Of a stretch of 64,000 bases of DNA, positions 63,157 to 64,000 are shown one piece after another. The position numbers and the translations under genes are program-made. This stretch comes from Pseudomonadota bacterium (GTDB taxonomy: Bacteria > Pseudomonadota > Gammaproteobacteria > Steroidobacterales > SZUA-146): positions 1 through 64,000 of the forward strand of contig JBCCHD010000008.1 of assembly GCA_039028935.1 (NCBI GenBank), given 5' to 3'. A model generated the notes under the pieces. The model saw only the letters and a program-made list of their open reading frames with translations. It did not search any database and was not told the DNA's origin. Positions within the stretch are counted from its first letter, which is position 1. Every line of letters begins with the position of its first letter.

Positions 63157-64000
63157 TTATTTGGGAATGCCAAACTTTTCCATGCGTCGATAAAGCGCCT
63201 GACGGCTGAGCCCGAGTTCACGCGCTGCGCGGGCAATCACTCCGCCATGCCGGCCGAGTGCCTGCTGGATGGTTTCCTCATCGAGATCGGCACTTGCTGT
63301 CGGAGTGGTGTCGAGTTTTAAGGCAAGATCTTCCACATCAATAACCGAGTCGGTGCTAAGGAGCGCCGCGCGTTTCACGCAGTTTTGCAGTTCGCGCACA
63401 TTGCCCGGCCAATTATGCTGCCGTAGGGCCTGCTCGGCGGCCGAACTAAAGCGGTGTTGATCACCCAGAAAATGGTGGGCCAGCGGCAGAATGTCGGCCT
63501 GACGTTCCACGAGCGGGGGCACACTAAGTTCGATCAGATTGAGGCGATACAACAAGTCTTCACGAAACTCGCCCCGTGCCACGGCTTCGGTCAAATCGCT
63601 ATTGGTGGCGCTGATAGTGCGCACAGTCACCCGCCGTGTTCGGTTGCTGCCGAGGCGTTCAAACTCGCCGCTTTGCAACACCCGCAAAAGCTTGGCTTGC
63701 CCTTCCAACGGAAGATTGCCGATCTCATCCAAAAAGAGCGTACCGCCGTCGGCCGCTTCAAAGCGTCCGGTACGTTCCTTGCCGGCGCCGGTGTAGGCAC
63801 CGGCCTCCGCGCCAAACAGCTCGCTTTCGATAAGATCCGGCGGCAAGGCGCCGGCGTTGACGGTGATGAAGGGGCCGTCGGCAACCGTTGAGTTGGCCTG
63901 CACAATATGCGCGAGTTTCTCTTTGCCGGCGCCATTCGCGCCGGTGATGAGCACTGGCACATCGGACCGGGCGATGCGTGTCGCCACCGACACCACCTCG
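63157..64000 (-). CDS. Sigma-54-dependent NtrC-type response regulator, partial
   Basis: At least 281 residues, cut by the right edge, so the receiver domain is missing. The AAA+ domain has Walker A TGANGAGKE and the sigma-54 contact loop GAYTGA (GAFTGA with Phe to Tyr). It also has GGTLFLDEIGN (Walker B), FREDLLYRLN and NWPGNVRELQN. The C-terminal Fis-type helix-turn-helix is GVIARAARELGLSRQALYRRMEKFGI. It activates sigma-54 promoters when phosphorylated. Forms an operon with the kinase gene (46-99 base gap). Confidence 0.94.
   Translation of the reverse strand, partial: EVVSVATRIARSDVPVLITGANGAGKEKLAHIVQANSTVADGPFITVNAGALPPDLIESELFGAEAGAYTGAGKERTGRFEAADGGTLFLDEIGNLPLEGQAKLLRVLQSGEFERLGSNRTRRVTVRTISATNSDLTEAVARGEFREDLLYRLNLIELSVPPLVERQADILPLAHHFLGDQHRFSSAAEQALRQHNWPGNVRELQNCVKRAALLSTDSVIDVEDLALKLDTTPTASADLDEETIQQALGRHGGVIARAARELGLSRQALYRRMEKFGIPK

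Noticed and set aside
1..64000. CRISPR array, rRNA, tRNA, insertion sequence or prophage
   Set aside because: No regularly spaced identical repeats, RNA gene signatures, transposase motifs or phage gene clusters were seen; the sheath gene stands alone.

Overview
The window looks like chromosome of a gammaproteobacterium, probably marine or from another saline habitat. The evidence is the gene content: E. coli-type plsB, pntA/pntB, ppnN and trhO, the rhlB / trxA-rho neighbourhood, a Crp/Vfr/Clp-type regulator, an NtrY-like kinase beside a sigma-54 activator, and a two-domain fatty acyl-CoA reductase of the kind known from Marinobacter. I cannot name the genus. No rRNA, tRNA, CRISPR array or transposase was seen.

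Layout. 1-8274 (minus strand): a large secreted lipoprotein with calcium-binding repeats (cut by the left edge), a giant hybrid two-component regulator, and a DUF3187 outer-membrane-type protein. 8365-18017: housekeeping and regulatory genes (Crp-like regulator, gltA, a small TPR protein behind two CRP-like operators, ppnN, a DEDDh exonuclease, cdd, an AlkA-type glycosylase, a serine hydrolase, a YhcB/DUF1043 protein, a PLP enzyme). 18470-28000: a secreted metalloprotease, the fatty acyl-CoA reductase, a second small TPR protein, a solitary contractile-tail sheath protein, an alkyltransferase-like protein and a tandem DsbA-fold protein. 28271-36180: an SDR and two GTPase-DUF697 proteins leading into plsB, then trhO. 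36428-45186: pntAB, a diguanylate cyclase and small metabolic enzymes. 45274-48699: rhlB divergent from trxA-rho, closed by a strong terminator.

48875-57163 is the main accessory feature: an integron gene-cassette array. Fifteen short plus-strand genes, mostly unknown, are each followed by an attC site (twelve clear, three degenerate). No integrase gene lies beside it, so it is a CALIN-type cluster (attC sites lacking an integrase). Its cargo includes two diverged copies of one secreted-protein family, lipoproteins, a zinc-ribbon protein, a VOC protein, an alpha/beta hydrolase, a small tyrosine phosphatase, a Sel1-repeat lipoprotein and an SF0329-like protein. The array is followed by a DoxX protein, a membrane/coiled-coil protein and an Abi-alpha (DUF4393) protein that may be phage defence. 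From 60011 to the right edge lie an inner-membrane protein, a glutamine amidotransferase, and a sigma-54 activator / histidine kinase pair cut by the right edge.

Ties within the window. The Crp-like regulator could act on the tandem TGTGA-N6-TCAC sites before the first TPR gene. The acyl-CoA reductase and plsB both draw on fatty acyl thioesters, and pntAB could supply NADPH for the reductase. These ties are inferences. Other points for follow-up are a candidate small RNA between two terminators (21793-22041), a basic low-complexity N-terminal extension on Rho, and the orphan sheath protein.
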